Shown: positions 17,019-27,569, counted from the first letter of the stretch. The stretch: 64,000 nucleotides of DNA from Novosphingobium sp. Chol11 (GCF_900218065.1 NZ_OBMU01000001.1:755312-819311); one strand, 5' to 3'. Made by a program: numbers and translations. Notes: generated by a model from the letters alone, not told the origin.

Positions 17019-17034
17019 TGGCACGGCGCTTGAA
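17019..17034 (+). promoter_or_regulatory. Possible sigma-54-type promoter element
   Basis: TGGCACGGCGCTTGAA matches the -24 half (TGGCAC) and spacing of the sigma-54 consensus, but the -12 half is TTGAA instead of TTGCA/T. It is 40 bp upstream of the small protein start at 17075. Weak support. Confidence 0.25.
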
Positions 17035-17074
17035 CCGTGCCTCCCATCGGGGTAAGTTTTTTCAAGGGGTTCTC

Positions 17075-17284
17075 ATGCAGTTGCCATATCTGTCCGGCCG
17101 CAAAAGCTATGAGGATGCGGCGGAACTGATGGCGGCCTTTGGTGACAATGCGGGCTATGAAGCGGCAGCGCGCGCCGACCGCAGCCGCGACCTTGGCAAC
17201 TACATTCATTTCTGCCACTGGCGCCAGATCGAGCGGCTGATCGTGCTGCTCGCGCACGACATGCCGCTCGGCACGGTTCACTAA
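17075..17284 (+). CDS. Conserved small protein of unknown function
   Basis: A 69-residue soluble protein, MQLPYLSGRKSYEDAAELM to HDMPLGTVH. AAGGGG lies 5 nt before the ATG, which fixes the start. There is no signal peptide or membrane segment. A central helix is rich in Ala and charged residues, and the C-terminal third has a Trp/His-containing segment (NYIHFCHWRQIERLIVLL). I do not recognise a named family. It is convergent with argC, with only 10 bp between the stop codons. Confidence 0.75.
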   Translation: MQLPYLSGRKSYEDAAELMAAFGDNAGYEAAARADRSRDLGNYIHFCHWRQIERLIVLLAHDMPLGTVH

Positions 17285-17294
17285 GCGCCGGGGT

Positions 17295-18239
17295 TCAGAG
17301 CCGCAGCCCGGCCGTCTCCGGCAATCCCGCCAGGATGTTGAGGTTCTGCACCGCAGCACCCGCCGCCCCCTTGCCCAGATTGTCGAGCGCCGCCACCAGC
17401 CGCACCTGACCCGCATCGTCATTGCCGAAAACGAACAGCGCCAGCCGATCCGTCGCACCGACATGCTCGATCGCGACCTGGCCAAGCACGGCGCTTTCCT
17501 CAAGCGGAGCGACGCTCACGATCGGCGATCCCGCATAAGCGTTCGCCAGCGCCGCATGGATGTCGGCAACCTTGGGCGCCCCCGCCATCGCGCGCAGTTG
17601 CAAGGGCACCTCGACGATCATGCCGCGATAGGCGTTAGCCACCGCAGGCGCAAAGATCGGCGGATGCGACAGCCCCGAATAGCGCAGCATTTCCGGGATA
17701 TGCTTGTGCGTCAGGCTAAGCCCATAAGGCCGGAAAGCGCTCGGCGCGCCGCCTTCACTCTCGAACTCCGCAATCATCGCCTTGCCGCCGCCGGAATAGC
17801 CCGACGCGCCCGACACCGTCACCGGCCAGTCTGCTGGCAGCAGTCCGCCCAGCACCAGCGGCCGCACCAGCGCCAGGAAGCCGGTCGGCCAGCAGCCCGG
17901 ATTGGACACGAACCGCGCGTTTGCCAGCTTTTCCCGATGACCCGGCTCCAGCTCGGCAAAACCATAGGTCCACCCATCCGCCACGCGATGAGCGGTGGAC
18001 GCATCGATCACGCGCGTGCGGTCATTGTCGATCAAGGCCACCGCTTCGCGCGCGGCGTCGTCGGGCAGGCACAGGATCACGATATCGGCGGCGTTCAAAG
18101 CCTCCCGCCGTGCCGCCGCATCCTTGCGCTTGTCTTCGTCCAGCGTGATGAAGGACAGTTCGGGCCGTCCTGAAAGCCGCTCGACAATCTCAAGCCCGGT
18201 GGTGCCGATCCCGCCATCGATGAAAATCTTGTGAGTCAC
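17295..18239 (-). CDS. argC: N-acetyl-gamma-glutamyl-phosphate reductase, type 2
   Basis: A 314-residue ArgC of the shorter type 2 class. It has IFIDGGIGTTGLEIVERL as the NADP-binding motif, FVSNPGCWPTGFLAL with the catalytic Cys, SGASGYSGGGKAM, and LTHKHIPEM with a conserved His. It reduces N-acetylglutamyl-phosphate in arginine synthesis. The start is GTG, and its GTGA overlaps the TGA stop of the NlpC/P60 gene, so translation is coupled. The rest of the arg pathway is not in the window. Confidence 0.95.
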   Translation of the reverse strand: MTHKIFIDGGIGTTGLEIVERLSGRPELSFITLDEDKRKDAAARREALNAADIVILCLPDDAAREAVALIDNDRTRVIDASTAHRVADGWTYGFAELEPGHREKLANARFVSNPGCWPTGFLALVRPLVLGGLLPADWPVTVSGASGYSGGGKAMIAEFESEGGAPSAFRPYGLSLTHKHIPEMLRYSGLSHPPIFAPAVANAYRGMIVEVPLQLRAMAGAPKVADIHAALANAYAGSPIVSVAPLEESAVLGQVAIEHVGATDRLALFVFGNDDAGQVRLVAALDNLGKGAAGAAVQNLNILAGLPETAGLRL

Positions 18240-19144
18240 GCGCCGATCCTCCGCCGCGAAATAATGGGTTCTGCATGATCATCCGCCAGCCGGGCGACCA
18301 CGTCCGCCAAGGGTTCGACCACCACGGCCATCCAATGCGCATTGGCATGCAGCAGATTGTCGCCGTCCGTCATGATGCCGACATGGCCGGGGAAGAAGAC
18401 GAAGTCGCCCCGCCTCAACGGCTCGTCGGAGGGCAGGGGGTCGCCAATGCCCTCGCGCTGCAAGTCCGTGTCGCGCGGCGCCTTGATCCCGCACTGGCCA
18501 AGCGCGACCTGGACAAGCCCCGAACAGTCGATGCCGCGATGGCCGCGACCGCCCCAAACATAGGGCTGGCCCAGATAGCGTAGCGCCACCGCGACCCAAT
18601 CGCTTTCCAGAACTTCGGCGCCCACGGCATGGCGCTCATGCACATAACCTTCGGCGCAGGCGATAAAGCCGTCCTCGGCTTTTCCGGTGAAGAGCGCGCC
18701 GCCCGGCCAATAGTCGCGAATGGGCGACTTGATGTCGGCCGCGCTGAACAGGGGCGCTGTACCAGCGAACACCCGATGATCGGTCTGTTCGTGCACGTCC
18801 AGGGCGTCGCGCCGCACATAGCCGACATAGCCGTCATGCCCGCAAAAGCCCCAGGCCCAGTCCGTCGTGACGTCCAGCGCATGAAAGCTTTCGCCGCGCA
18901 GCAATTCGCTTACCGCAGTCGCGGTAACCGTCGCTGAGGCAAGGACCGGCGCTCCCGCCGCGACGCAGGTCAGTTCGATCGAGCGGGCGTAATGGGCTGA
19001 AAACAGCACCCCTGCCAACGACAAGTCGGCAAGATCGCCGCGCGCGGCATGGATGCGGCTGTCCAGCTTGACGGAGCGGCCGTCCAGTTTGAACCGGATG
19101 CGTTCAGGCGGTGCGTTCCGCAGAGTTGAAGTCGTGGCGTTCAT
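18236..19144 (-). CDS. NlpC/P60 (C40) family cell-wall peptidase
   Basis: A 302-residue protein. The first ~180 residues look like paired bacterial SH3 domains. The C-terminal NlpC/P60 domain has RGIDCSGLVQ with catalytic Cys207, PGHVGIM with His254 and LLHANAHW following. The family cuts peptide bonds in peptidoglycan stems, usually gamma-D-Glu-meso-DAP. No signal peptide is visible in the chosen start or in the longer open frame, so recycling in the cytoplasm is possible. The start codon lies within the 3' end of the marR gene (41-bp overlap), and the stop overlaps the argC start. Confidence 0.88.
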   Translation of the reverse strand: MNATTSTLRNAPPERIRFKLDGRSVKLDSRIHAARGDLADLSLAGVLFSAHYARSIELTCVAAGAPVLASATVTATAVSELLRGESFHALDVTTDWAWGFCGHDGYVGYVRRDALDVHEQTDHRVFAGTAPLFSAADIKSPIRDYWPGGALFTGKAEDGFIACAEGYVHERHAVGAEVLESDWVAVALRYLGQPYVWGGRGHRGIDCSGLVQVALGQCGIKAPRDTDLQREGIGDPLPSDEPLRRGDFVFFPGHVGIMTDGDNLLHANAHWMAVVVEPLADVVARLADDHAEPIISRRRIGA

Positions 19145-19511
19145 CGCGGCCGGTTCCTGCGATGAAATGGTGAAACGCGTCAAGGAATTCCGCCCCTTTG
19201 GCGGTCCGGGTGATGAAAATATTGCGCCGGTCGGCCGCATCGCGCTCCCGGCGAAGATATCCGAGCGCGGAAAGCTTGTTCAGCGCCCGGGTAATCACTG
19301 GCTTCGACACATGCAGCGCTTCCGCGAGTCCCCTGACCGTATGCGGCCCGGAGCTGATGTACACTGTCATCATCAGCGCCATTTGCCGATTGGTGAGGTC
19401 GGGCCTGCCGGATCGCACATAATCGACCAGCGTTCGCATCCATTGGCCGAGTTGTTTCAGACCGGGGCGGTTGAGCTCAGAGCTCTGATCATGTGCAGAG
19501 GCGGCATCCAT
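19104..19511 (-). CDS. MarR family transcriptional regulator
   Basis: A 135-residue winged-helix regulator. After an N-terminal helix, it shows DLTNRQMALMMTVYISSGPHTVRGLAEALHVSKPVITRALNKLSALGYLRRERDAADRRNIFI, the MarR helix-turn-helix and wing. The ATG at 19511 sits after a G-rich stretch. Other starts up to 19535 are possible. It heads a compact unit marR-nlpC/p60-argC. Such regulators usually bind their own promoter and respond to small phenolic ligands, but the ligand is unknown here. Two direct CGTAACG repeats 27 bp apart lie just upstream (19517-19550). Confidence 0.88.
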   Translation of the reverse strand: MDAASAHDQSSELNRPGLKQLGQWMRTLVDYVRSGRPDLTNRQMALMMTVYISSGPHTVRGLAEALHVSKPVITRALNKLSALGYLRRERDAADRRNIFITRTAKGAEFLDAFHHFIAGTGRDERHDFNSAERTA

Positions 19512-19566
19512 GCCCCCGTAACGCATAATGCACAATCCGGTTGCGTAACGGCCTCATGCCACAGGA

Positions 19567-20970
19567 TCATTTCCGCCCTGATTTTTCATAACGTTGTTCC
19601 AGCAGACGGAAAACGGCGCGCAGGCCCAATGCCTCACCACCCTTGGGCCGCCCCGGCTTTGGCGACGGCCGCCAGGCGAAGGTGTCGAGATGAATCCATT
19701 TCGCCTTGTCCGGCACGAACCGCTTCAGGAACAGTGCGGCAGTGATCGCGCCAGCAAAGCCGCCTTCGCCCGCATTGTTGATGTCGGCGATGTCCGACTT
19801 CAGCATGTCGGCATAGCCATCCCATAATGGCAGGCGCCAGCTCGGGTCGTCCACTTCGCCGCCCGCCGCGTCCATCTCTGCCGCCAATGCATCATCATTG
19901 GTGAAGAGGGCAGGGAGGTCGGGTCCAACGGCGACCCGCGCCGCCCCCGTCAGCGTGGCATAATCGATGACAAGCTCCGGATCATCTTCGCCCGCCAGCG
20001 TCAGGGCGTCGGCCAGCACCAGCCGTCCTTCCGCATCGGTATTGCCGATTTCCACCGTCACCCCCTTGCGGCTGCGCAATATGTCCCCCGGCCGGAAGGC
20101 GTTCGCGCCCACCGCATTTTCCGCCGCCGGGATCAGAACATGCAACTGCACCGGCAGGCGCGCGCCCATGATCAGCCGGGCGAGCGCCAGCGCATGCGCC
20201 GCACCGCCCATATCCTTCTTCATCAGGCGCATGGCCGATGACGGTTTGATGTCCAGTCCGCCGCTGTCGAAGCAGATGCCCTTGCCGACGATGGCGACGC
20301 GCGGATGCTTGGGATCGCCCCAGCGCAGTTCGATGAGGCGCGGGGCAAACTCCTTGCCCGCCGCCCGCCCCACGGCATGGATCATCGGAAAGCCCTGCTC
20401 CAGCGGGTCGCCCTTCGTCACCGTGAAGCGCGCGCCGAAGCTTTCCGCGACCTTCGCCGCTTCCTCCTCCAGTTGCGCAGGCCCCATGTCGCCCGCCGGA
20501 ATATTGACGAGGTCGCGCACCAGCGCCACCGCCTGCGCCAGCCTTACCGCCGCGTCGATCTGCGCCACCTCGCCGGTCAGCAGCACGCGCGGCCCAGCGG
20601 CATTGTCGTCGCGGCGATAGCGGTCGAACCTGTATTGCGCCGTCAGCCAGCCAAGCATGGCTGGCCCGGCCGTCCCCTCCGCCAACCGATATTGCCCCTC
20701 GGGCAATGTCTCCGCCAGCTTGGCGAGGCACCAGCTGCTGAGTTTCGACCTGTTCGCGACCCCCGCGACCACCGACCAGTCCGAAGGCTCGTCGCCCGGA
20801 ATGATCGCATGCTCATAACCTTTGCCCGCGAATTTCTGGGCGGCAACGATGGCGCGCACTCGCTGCGGCTGGGCGGAAAGCCAGCTTTCGAAGCTTTCCG
20901 CATCGACGATCTGGATCATATGGGCGGGCTGGTTGTTATCTGCTTTCAGCAGGTCGGAATAATCGGTCAT
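19567..20970 (-). CDS. Leucyl aminopeptidase family (M17) metallopeptidase
   Basis: A 467-residue M17 peptidase. The catalytic domain has VGKGICFDSGGLDIKPSSAM, KKDMGGAA, the signature NTDAEGRLVLADAL, and downstream metal and lysine residues typical of the family. The N-terminal domain is divergent from PepA. MTDYSDLL was chosen as the start because the 22-residue upstream extension looks non-coding. It removes N-terminal residues from peptides and needs two metal ions. It stands alone, divergent from the small protein gene at 21112. Confidence 0.92.
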   Translation of the reverse strand: MTDYSDLLKADNNQPAHMIQIVDAESFESWLSAQPQRVRAIVAAQKFAGKGYEHAIIPGDEPSDWSVVAGVANRSKLSSWCLAKLAETLPEGQYRLAEGTAGPAMLGWLTAQYRFDRYRRDDNAAGPRVLLTGEVAQIDAAVRLAQAVALVRDLVNIPAGDMGPAQLEEEAAKVAESFGARFTVTKGDPLEQGFPMIHAVGRAAGKEFAPRLIELRWGDPKHPRVAIVGKGICFDSGGLDIKPSSAMRLMKKDMGGAAHALALARLIMGARLPVQLHVLIPAAENAVGANAFRPGDILRSRKGVTVEIGNTDAEGRLVLADALTLAGEDDPELVIDYATLTGAARVAVGPDLPALFTNDDALAAEMDAAGGEVDDPSWRLPLWDGYADMLKSDIADINNAGEGGFAGAITAALFLKRFVPDKAKWIHLDTFAWRPSPKPGRPKGGEALGLRAVFRLLEQRYEKSGRK

Positions 20971-21111
20971 GGGCAGGGTTCTGGACAAGGATGGCAGGGT
21001 TGGAAAGCCCCATTTTCGCCGCGCTGCCGTCTCCATCTGCCCTCGCCATGTTTGCGCCTCAGGCGCGAAAGGCCTAGATTGATGTCAACGCTAACTGGCA
21101 AGGAGAGAGAC

Positions 21112-21315
21112 ATGGTTATGCATGGCGATGATGCGCGGCAGCAGGCGCTCCGTGCACGTGCCTATCAACTGGCGGAAAGCGGAAGGTTCGACGGCGCACA
21201 TGCGGTCGAACAAGCCCTGATCGCGGAAGGTTGGCCCAATGCCGCCGCCGCTCTTCAGAGCAGCTATGCCCGCAAGGCGATCAGCGAGCGCTGTCTGGCG
21301 GCCAAGCCGCATTGA
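21112..21315 (+). CDS. Conserved small protein upstream of a DUF3298-like lipoprotein
   Basis: A 67-residue protein, MVMHGDDARQQALRARAYQLAESGRFDG to RCLAAKPH. AAGGAGAGAGAC directly before ATG 21112 fixes the start. It is helical and rich in Ala, Arg and Glu with no signal peptide. The stop codon overlaps the next start (TGATG), so both are translated together. The family is not recognised. The WPNAAAALQS segment suggests a small helical bundle. Confidence 0.8.
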   Translation: MVMHGDDARQQALRARAYQLAESGRFDGAHAVEQALIAEGWPNAAAALQSSYARKAISERCLAAKPH

Positions 21316-22163
21316 TGCAGCAATCGATGATGCGAAAGAAGGCGGGGCCGGTCGCAGGACTGGCCCTCTTTCTCTGTGCCTGCACCCCGACCGCCAGTGA
21401 TCAGCCGGAACGGCGCGCCGACAAGGGTGAAGATGCCGCTACGGCAAATTTCCTCAACCGCATGGCAGGCGCGGAACAACCCAAGCCGCCGTCCGAGCCT
21501 TTCCAGCAGGCTGAAAAGACCGATCTGCTGGAGTTTCTCTACGCCTGGCCCGCCCAGGCGTCTGCCGTGCCGCAGATCGCCGCCAAGTTGCGCAAGGATA
21601 TGGAAAGCGGCAAGGTGGACGCGCTCAAGATGGCTGCGGACGACCGGAAATCGGCGCAGCAGTCCGGCTTTCCTTTCCACGCGCATAGTCTGGAGACGCG
21701 CTGGACCGTCGCGGCCGATACGCCGCGCTTCCTGTCGCTTCGCTCCAGCCGCTACACCTATACGGGCGGCGCGCATGGCATGACGGGCTATGACGTGCTG
21801 CTGTGGGACAAGGCGCGCAAGCGGGAAACCAGCGTGAACGCGCTCATGACCTCACCCGCCGCCTTTGCCGAAGCCATCCGCACGTCCTTCTGCGACGGCC
21901 TGGACAAGGCCCGCGCGAAAAAGCGGGGAGGGCCGATCATGCGCGGCGATGATCCTTTCACCCAATGTATCGATCCGATGAAGGAAGTGCTCGTCCCCAC
22001 ATCTCGCGGCGGCAAGCTGATCGACCGGATCGTCGTCGTTGTCGGCCCCTATAGCGCGGGCTCCTATTCGGAAGGAACCTATGAAGTCCCGCTCGCGGTA
22101 GACGCCGCCATGCGGAAGGCGATCAAGACCGAATATCAGAACGCGTTCGCGGGAGGCTCATAA
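21315..22163 (+). CDS. DUF3298/DUF4163-like lipoprotein
   Basis: A 282-residue exported protein. The N-terminus has a hydrophobic stretch ending in LFLCAC, a plausible lipobox. After a low-complexity linker, the sequence SLETRWTVAADTPRFLSLRSSRYTYTGGAHGMTGYDVLLWD matches the DUF4163 start. The C-terminal RGGKLIDRIVVVVGPYSAGSYSEGTYEVPLAVDAAM matches DUF3298. Proteins of this group resemble the extracytoplasmic domain of RsiV, which binds lysozyme. Whether this one does is unknown. ATG 21315 was chosen for its one-base overlap with the upstream stop; ATGs at 21327 and 21330 also fit. Confidence 0.8.
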   Translation: MQQSMMRKKAGPVAGLALFLCACTPTASDQPERRADKGEDAATANFLNRMAGAEQPKPPSEPFQQAEKTDLLEFLYAWPAQASAVPQIAAKLRKDMESGKVDALKMAADDRKSAQQSGFPFHAHSLETRWTVAADTPRFLSLRSSRYTYTGGAHGMTGYDVLLWDKARKRETSVNALMTSPAAFAEAIRTSFCDGLDKARAKKRGGPIMRGDDPFTQCIDPMKEVLVPTSRGGKLIDRIVVVVGPYSAGSYSEGTYEVPLAVDAAMRKAIKTEYQNAFAGGS

Positions 22164-22176
22164 CGACACCTCTCCC

Positions 22177-22204
22177 CCGTTCGCCCTGAGCTTGTCGAAG
22201 GGCC
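22177..22204. repeat. Type A palindromic repeat unit
   Basis: A type A unit with core TTCGCCCTGAGCTTGTCGAA lies between the convergent lipoprotein gene and rimO. A degraded second copy (GCCTGTCGAG) follows at about 22213. Confidence 0.8.
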
Positions 22205-22241
22205 TTTCCTTTAGCCTGTCGAGACCTCTGGTTAGGCCAGC

Positions 22242-23609
22242 CTAAGCCACCGGCGCGCCATAAAGATCATGCTCGTCGGCATCCTCGATCACCACATCCA
22301 GGATGTCGCCAGCTTTCAGCCCTTCACCAACATCGCGCAGGAACACATTGCCGTCGATCTCCGGCGCATCTGCCTGGCTCCGCGCGGTCGCGCCGACCGA
22401 ACCATCCTCGTCCGGCTCGCCGACCTCATCGATGATCACCGGCAGCACGCGCCCGACCTTCGCCTGCAACTTGGTGGCCGAGATCGCGGCGGTCTTCTCC
22501 ATGATCCGCTGATAGCGTTCTTCCTTGACCTCTTCCGGCACCGCGCCCGGCAAGTCATTGGCCGCCGCGCCCTCCACCGGCTCGAACCGGAAGGCGCCCA
22601 CACGGTCCAGTTGCGCCTCGTCCAGCCAGTCGAGCAGATATTGGAAATCCGCCTCCGTCTCGCCGGGGAAGCCGACGACGAAGCTCGAACGGATCGCGAT
22701 GTCCGGGCAGATGTCCCGCCACTTGCGGATGCGGTCGAGCACCTTCGCCTCGTTGGCGGGCCGCTTCATCGCCTTCAGCACATTGGGCGATGCATGCTGG
22801 AACGGAATGTCGAGATAGGGCGTCAGCAGCCCCTCGGCCATCAGCGGGATCACATGATCCACATGCGGATAGGGATAGACATAGTGCAGCCGCACCCACG
22901 GAGCCGCGCCCTCGCTCGTCCTGAACTGGCCCAATTCACGCGCCAGGTCGGTCATATGCGCGCGCACCTCACGGCCCTTCCACTGGCGCGGATCATGCCG
23001 CGTATCGACGCCATAGGCAGACGTATCCTGGCTGATCACCAGCAGTTCCTTCGTGCCAGCCGCGACCAGCTTCTCCGCTTCGCGCAGCACCGCATCGATC
23101 CTGCGCGATACCAGGTCGCCCCGGATCGAGGGAATGATGCAGAAGGAGCAGCGGTGGTTGCAGCCTTCCGAAATCTTGAGGTAGCTGTAGTGACGCGGCG
23201 TCAGCTTCAGCCCGCCTTCGGGCACCAGGTCGACAAAGGCGTTGGGGATCGGCGGCGACGCGTCATGCACCGCATTCACCACCTGCTCATATTGATGCGC
23301 GCCCGTAACGGCCAGCACCTGCGGGAATTTCTGGCGGATCAGTTCCGCCTCGTCGCCCATGCAGCCCGTCACGATGACGCGGCCATTCTCCGCGATCGCC
23401 TCGCCGATCGCCTCCAGCGACTCTTCCTTCGCGGAATCGAGGAAACCGCAGGTATTGACCAGCACCACGTCTGCCCCGGCATAATCGGCCGACATCAGAT
23501 AGCCGTCGGACCGCAGCTTGGTCAGAATGCGCTCGGAATCGACGAGGTTCTTCGGACAGCCGAGCGACACCATGCCGACCTTCGGCGCTTCGGGAATTTT
23601 GGTTGCCAT
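22242..23609 (-). CDS. rimO: Ribosomal protein S12 methylthiotransferase RimO
   Basis: A 455-residue radical-SAM methylthiotransferase. The N-terminal UPF0004 domain holds three cluster cysteines (SLGCPKN, NTCGF, TGCMG). The radical-SAM core has CNHRCSFC with the CxxxCxxC spacing, and a C-terminal TRAM domain follows. LVDSERIL distinguishes RimO from MiaB. It adds a methylthio group to Asp88 of ribosomal protein S12. ATG 23609 ([21 protein letters not shown]) is preferred over upstream in-frame ATGs. Confidence 0.95.
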   Translation of the reverse strand: MATKIPEAPKVGMVSLGCPKNLVDSERILTKLRSDGYLMSADYAGADVVLVNTCGFLDSAKEESLEAIGEAIAENGRVIVTGCMGDEAELIRQKFPQVLAVTGAHQYEQVVNAVHDASPPIPNAFVDLVPEGGLKLTPRHYSYLKISEGCNHRCSFCIIPSIRGDLVSRRIDAVLREAEKLVAAGTKELLVISQDTSAYGVDTRHDPRQWKGREVRAHMTDLARELGQFRTSEGAAPWVRLHYVYPYPHVDHVIPLMAEGLLTPYLDIPFQHASPNVLKAMKRPANEAKVLDRIRKWRDICPDIAIRSSFVVGFPGETEADFQYLLDWLDEAQLDRVGAFRFEPVEGAAANDLPGAVPEEVKEERYQRIMEKTAAISATKLQAKVGRVLPVIIDEVGEPDEDGSVGATARSQADAPEIDGNVFLRDVGEGLKAGDILDVVIEDADEHDLYGAPVA

Positions 23610-23662
23610 GATCGGCGCGCACATAGGGATTTTCGCGCCAAATGTCACGCCCGTGCGAAAGA

Positions 23663-24721
23663 TCAGCCGGGGCTGGGCGCCTCACCCACGCCATGCCCTT
23701 GAACAATCTCGATGATAAGGTCGCCGGGCTCCAGCCTTTGTGCCCCCTCTTCCCAAAAGCCGATGACCCGCTCGCCACGATAGATGCGCACGCCCAGCCC
23801 GGTGCGGATCGCCGAGAGCGGCCCGCCGATCTCCTCCGCCACGGCCGGGCGTTCATGCAGTTTCACCGCGCCGCCGGACGCCGCCAGGTCCGCCATATAG
23901 TCCGCGATATGCCGCCCGCTCGTGCTCCCCGCCAGCAGCAGCCCGGCAAAGCTCACCGGGTTGATCACCGTCGTCGCGCCAGCCTGCCGCGCGGGCAGCT
24001 CATTATCCTCGTTCCGCACGACGATGCTGATCGGCAGCCGAGGGGCGAGATGCCGCGCCGTCAGCGTGATCAGGATCGACGTATCGTCCCGCCCGGCCGA
24101 CACGATCATGGATCGCGCCCGATCGATCGCCACGTCCTTCAGCGTCTTGTCCCGCGTCGAATCGCCGCACATCACGTTGCAGCCCAGATCCTCCGCCTCC
24201 ACCAGCGGCTTTTCCTGCGGATCGACCACCACGATCTCGCGCGGATCGACGCCCCGTGCCAGCAGTTCCCGCACCGCCTCGCTCCCGCTGGTGCCGAAGC
24301 CGGTGACGACGATATGATTATGCAGATCGGCCTGAATGCGAGCCATGCGCCACCTGTAGAAGATGTTGCGGAAAAAGAGATTATAGGCCGTCCCCAGAAA
24401 GATCAGCCATACGAACAGCCGGATCGGCGTCACCAGCAGCGCCTCGAACAGCCGCGCTTCCGGGCTCACCGGCACGATGTCGCCATAGCCGACCGTGGTC
24501 ACGGTGACGGTCGTGAAATAGAGCACGTCAACAAAGCTGATCTGGTCGTCCAGATTGTCCTTCAGCCCGTCGCGCCCGACCCAGTGGATCAGCAGCACCA
24601 GCGCGATCAGCCCGAACACCAATCCCACCCGCCAGGCAAGATCGGCCCACACCGGCATGGAGGACCGCCGCCGCAGGAAGCCGGTCTGCGCCAGGGGAGG
24701 GCGGGCGGGGTTGATCCTCAT
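23663..24721 (-). CDS. Potassium channel family protein with RCK/TrkA domain
   Basis: A 352-residue protein. The N-terminal part has two transmembrane helices bracketing a pore loop with the selectivity filter TVGYGD. A Rossmann-type RCK domain follows ([21 protein letters not shown], then the acidic VVVDPQEK), and a C-terminal TrkA-C-like region. It is an inner-membrane K+ channel gated by a nucleotide or ion. ATG 24721 ([12 protein letters not shown]) lies 19 bp after the surE stop codon, so both are probably one transcript. The unrelated upstream extension of the frame overlaps surE and was left out. Confidence 0.9.
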   Translation of the reverse strand: MRINPARPPLAQTGFLRRRSSMPVWADLAWRVGLVFGLIALVLLIHWVGRDGLKDNLDDQISFVDVLYFTTVTVTTVGYGDIVPVSPEARLFEALLVTPIRLFVWLIFLGTAYNLFFRNIFYRWRMARIQADLHNHIVVTGFGTSGSEAVRELLARGVDPREIVVVDPQEKPLVEAEDLGCNVMCGDSTRDKTLKDVAIDRARSMIVSAGRDDTSILITLTARHLAPRLPISIVVRNEDNELPARQAGATTVINPVSFAGLLLAGSTSGRHIADYMADLAASGGAVKLHERPAVAEEIGGPLSAIRTGLGVRIYRGERVIGFWEEGAQRLEPGDLIIEIVQGHGVGEAPSPG

Positions 24722-24740
24722 CGCGCGGCCCGGTCGCCCC

Positions 24741-25505
24741 TCACGCCTCGAACAGCCGCGCCGTCGCCGCCATCGCCCCATCCTGCGTCAGGTCGTAATG
24801 GAGCGGCGTTACGGTCACATAGCCTTCCGCGATCGCGGCCAGATCACTGCCCTCCGGCACCGAAGAGCTGCTGCCAAGCCCGAACCAGTAATAACGATAG
24901 CCGCGCGGATCGGTCCCCTCCACGATATGCGTGCGATCGACGTCATGGAAACCCTGCCGCACCACGCGAATGCCCTTCACCGCATCGGCGTCGATCGCGG
25001 GGAAGTTGACGTTGAACAGCAGGCGCGGGCTCGCGGGCATGTCGACCAGCGGGCGCAGCACCTTCTCACCCCAGGCACGCGCAGCGGCGAATGGCACTGC
25101 ATCGCCCATCCCCTCGCGCGCATAGACCTGGCTCAGCGCAATCGACTTGATGCCGGAAATCGCCCCCTCCATCGCGGCGGACACCGTGCCCGAATAGGTG
25201 ACGTCCTCGGCCAGATTGGCCCCGCGATTGACGCCCGACAGCAACAGGTCGGGCTTGGCATCCTTCATCAGGTGCCCGACCGCCATCATCACCGCATCGG
25301 TCGGCGTGCCGGTGACGCTATAATGTTTCTCGCCATGCTGCCGGATGCGCAGCGGCCGGGTCAGCGTCAGGCTGTGCCCCGCGCCCGACTGCTCCTCGGC
25401 AGGCGCGACGATCCAGATATCGTCCGAGAGCGTCCGCGCAATCTCCTCCAGCACCTTGAGGCCGGGCGCATGCACCCCATCATCATTGGTCAGCAGGATA
25501 CGCAT
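24741..25505 (-). CDS. surE: 5'/3'-nucleotidase SurE
   Basis: A 254-residue SurE. The metal motif TNDDG is at residues 6-10. Also present are VAPAEEQSGAGHSLTL, TPTDAVMMA, LLSGVNRGANLAEDVTYSGTVSAAMEG and the C-terminal GYVTVTPL. It dephosphorylates nucleoside 5'- and 3'-monophosphates and helps stationary-phase survival. In many proteobacteria surE follows serS, as here (serS, a repeat-filled gap of 120 bp, surE, then the potassium channel gene). Confidence 0.95.
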   Translation of the reverse strand: MRILLTNDDGVHAPGLKVLEEIARTLSDDIWIVAPAEEQSGAGHSLTLTRPLRIRQHGEKHYSVTGTPTDAVMMAVGHLMKDAKPDLLLSGVNRGANLAEDVTYSGTVSAAMEGAISGIKSIALSQVYAREGMGDAVPFAAARAWGEKVLRPLVDMPASPRLLFNVNFPAIDADAVKGIRVVRQGFHDVDRTHIVEGTDPRGYRYYWFGLGSSSSVPEGSDLAAIAEGYVTVTPLHYDLTQDGAMAATARLFEA

Positions 25506-25531
25506 GCAGACTCCTCAACCCTTCTTCCTAC

Positions 25532-25610
25532 CGTCATCCCAGCGAAAGCTGGGATCTCAGGAGATGTCGCACAACCCGGCCTGAGACCCCAGCCTACGCT
25601 GGGGTGACGG
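25532..25610. repeat. Type B REP pair between serS and surE
   Basis: Arm 1 (25532-25560) starts CGTCATCCCAGCGAAAGC. Arm 2 (25581-25610) is an inverted copy with CCCCAGCCTACGCTGGGG in the hairpin. The pair sits inside the serS-surE unit and would be transcribed. Confidence 0.9.
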
Positions 25611-25625
25611 CGCAAGACGGAAGCC

Positions 25626-26906
<1,281 letters not shown>

Positions 26907-26994
26907 TCAGCCCTATGCCGTTCCGCGATCAGCCGCGCAACCCTGCGCGCTCCCGTCCGTTAGGGACTGCAAGACATAAGGAAAGGAGCCGCTG

Positions 26995-27432
26995 ATGTGG
27001 ATCGATCATGACGCAATGGTGCTGGTGGCCGATGGTCGCAAGATGCTGTTCTTCCGGAACAAGGGCGACCGCATGGCGCCAAATCTGGAAGCGGAAACAG
27101 TGAAGGTTCAGGAAAATCCCGCAGATCGCGATCAATCCACCGATCTGGCGGGGAAAGCGCCATCGATCATTGGTGGTCAGGCGACCATGGGCAAGACCGA
27201 CTATCATGAACAGGAAGAGGCGCGCTTCGCCGTCGAAGCGGCTGACATGCTCAAGCGTCGCGCGCTCGCCAATGATTTCGAAAAGCTGATCATCGTCGCC
27301 CCGCCGAGCGCGCTCGGCGAAATGCGCAAACATTATCACAAGGAAGTGCAAAGCCGCCTGGTGGGCGAAATCGCCAAGGATCTTTCCAACCATCCGGTTC
27401 CGGAAATCGAAAAGATCATCGCCCAGAGTTGA
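26995..27432 (+). CDS. Host-attachment family protein (archaeo-eukaryotic release-factor-like)
   Basis: A 145-residue protein. The pattern MWIDHDAMVLVADGRKMLFFRNKG, then AVEAADMLKRRALANDFEKLIIVAPPSALGEMRKHYHKEV and LSNHPVPEIEKII matches the family annotated 'required for attachment to host cells', later grouped with bacterial release-factor-like (baeRF) domains. The original attachment name comes from Agrobacterium and is not good evidence of function here. AAGGAG lies before the ATG. Confidence 0.85.
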   Translation: MWIDHDAMVLVADGRKMLFFRNKGDRMAPNLEAETVKVQENPADRDQSTDLAGKAPSIIGGQATMGKTDYHEQEEARFAVEAADMLKRRALANDFEKLIIVAPPSALGEMRKHYHKEVQSRLVGEIAKDLSNHPVPEIEKIIAQS

Positions 27433-27443
27433 GCTTGCCAACG

Positions 27444-27476
27444 AAAAAAGGGGCGGCCCCCCACAAGCCGCCCCTT
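27444..27476 (-). terminator. Hairpin terminator between convergent genes
   Basis: AAGGGGCGGC (27448-27457) pairs with GCCGCCCCTT (27467-27476). The plus side lacks a T-run, while on the minus strand six T residues follow. It can stop both the host-attachment gene and transcripts from the repeat-rich surface protein gene. Confidence 0.75.
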
Positions 27477-27569
27477 CTGCACGCCCCCGCGTGAAAGGCT
27501 GAAATGGCCGGATCCGGGCAGCTAACGCCCACCTCCAGCTCCGGTAAATCTTAGCTCCAACCCCAGTCT

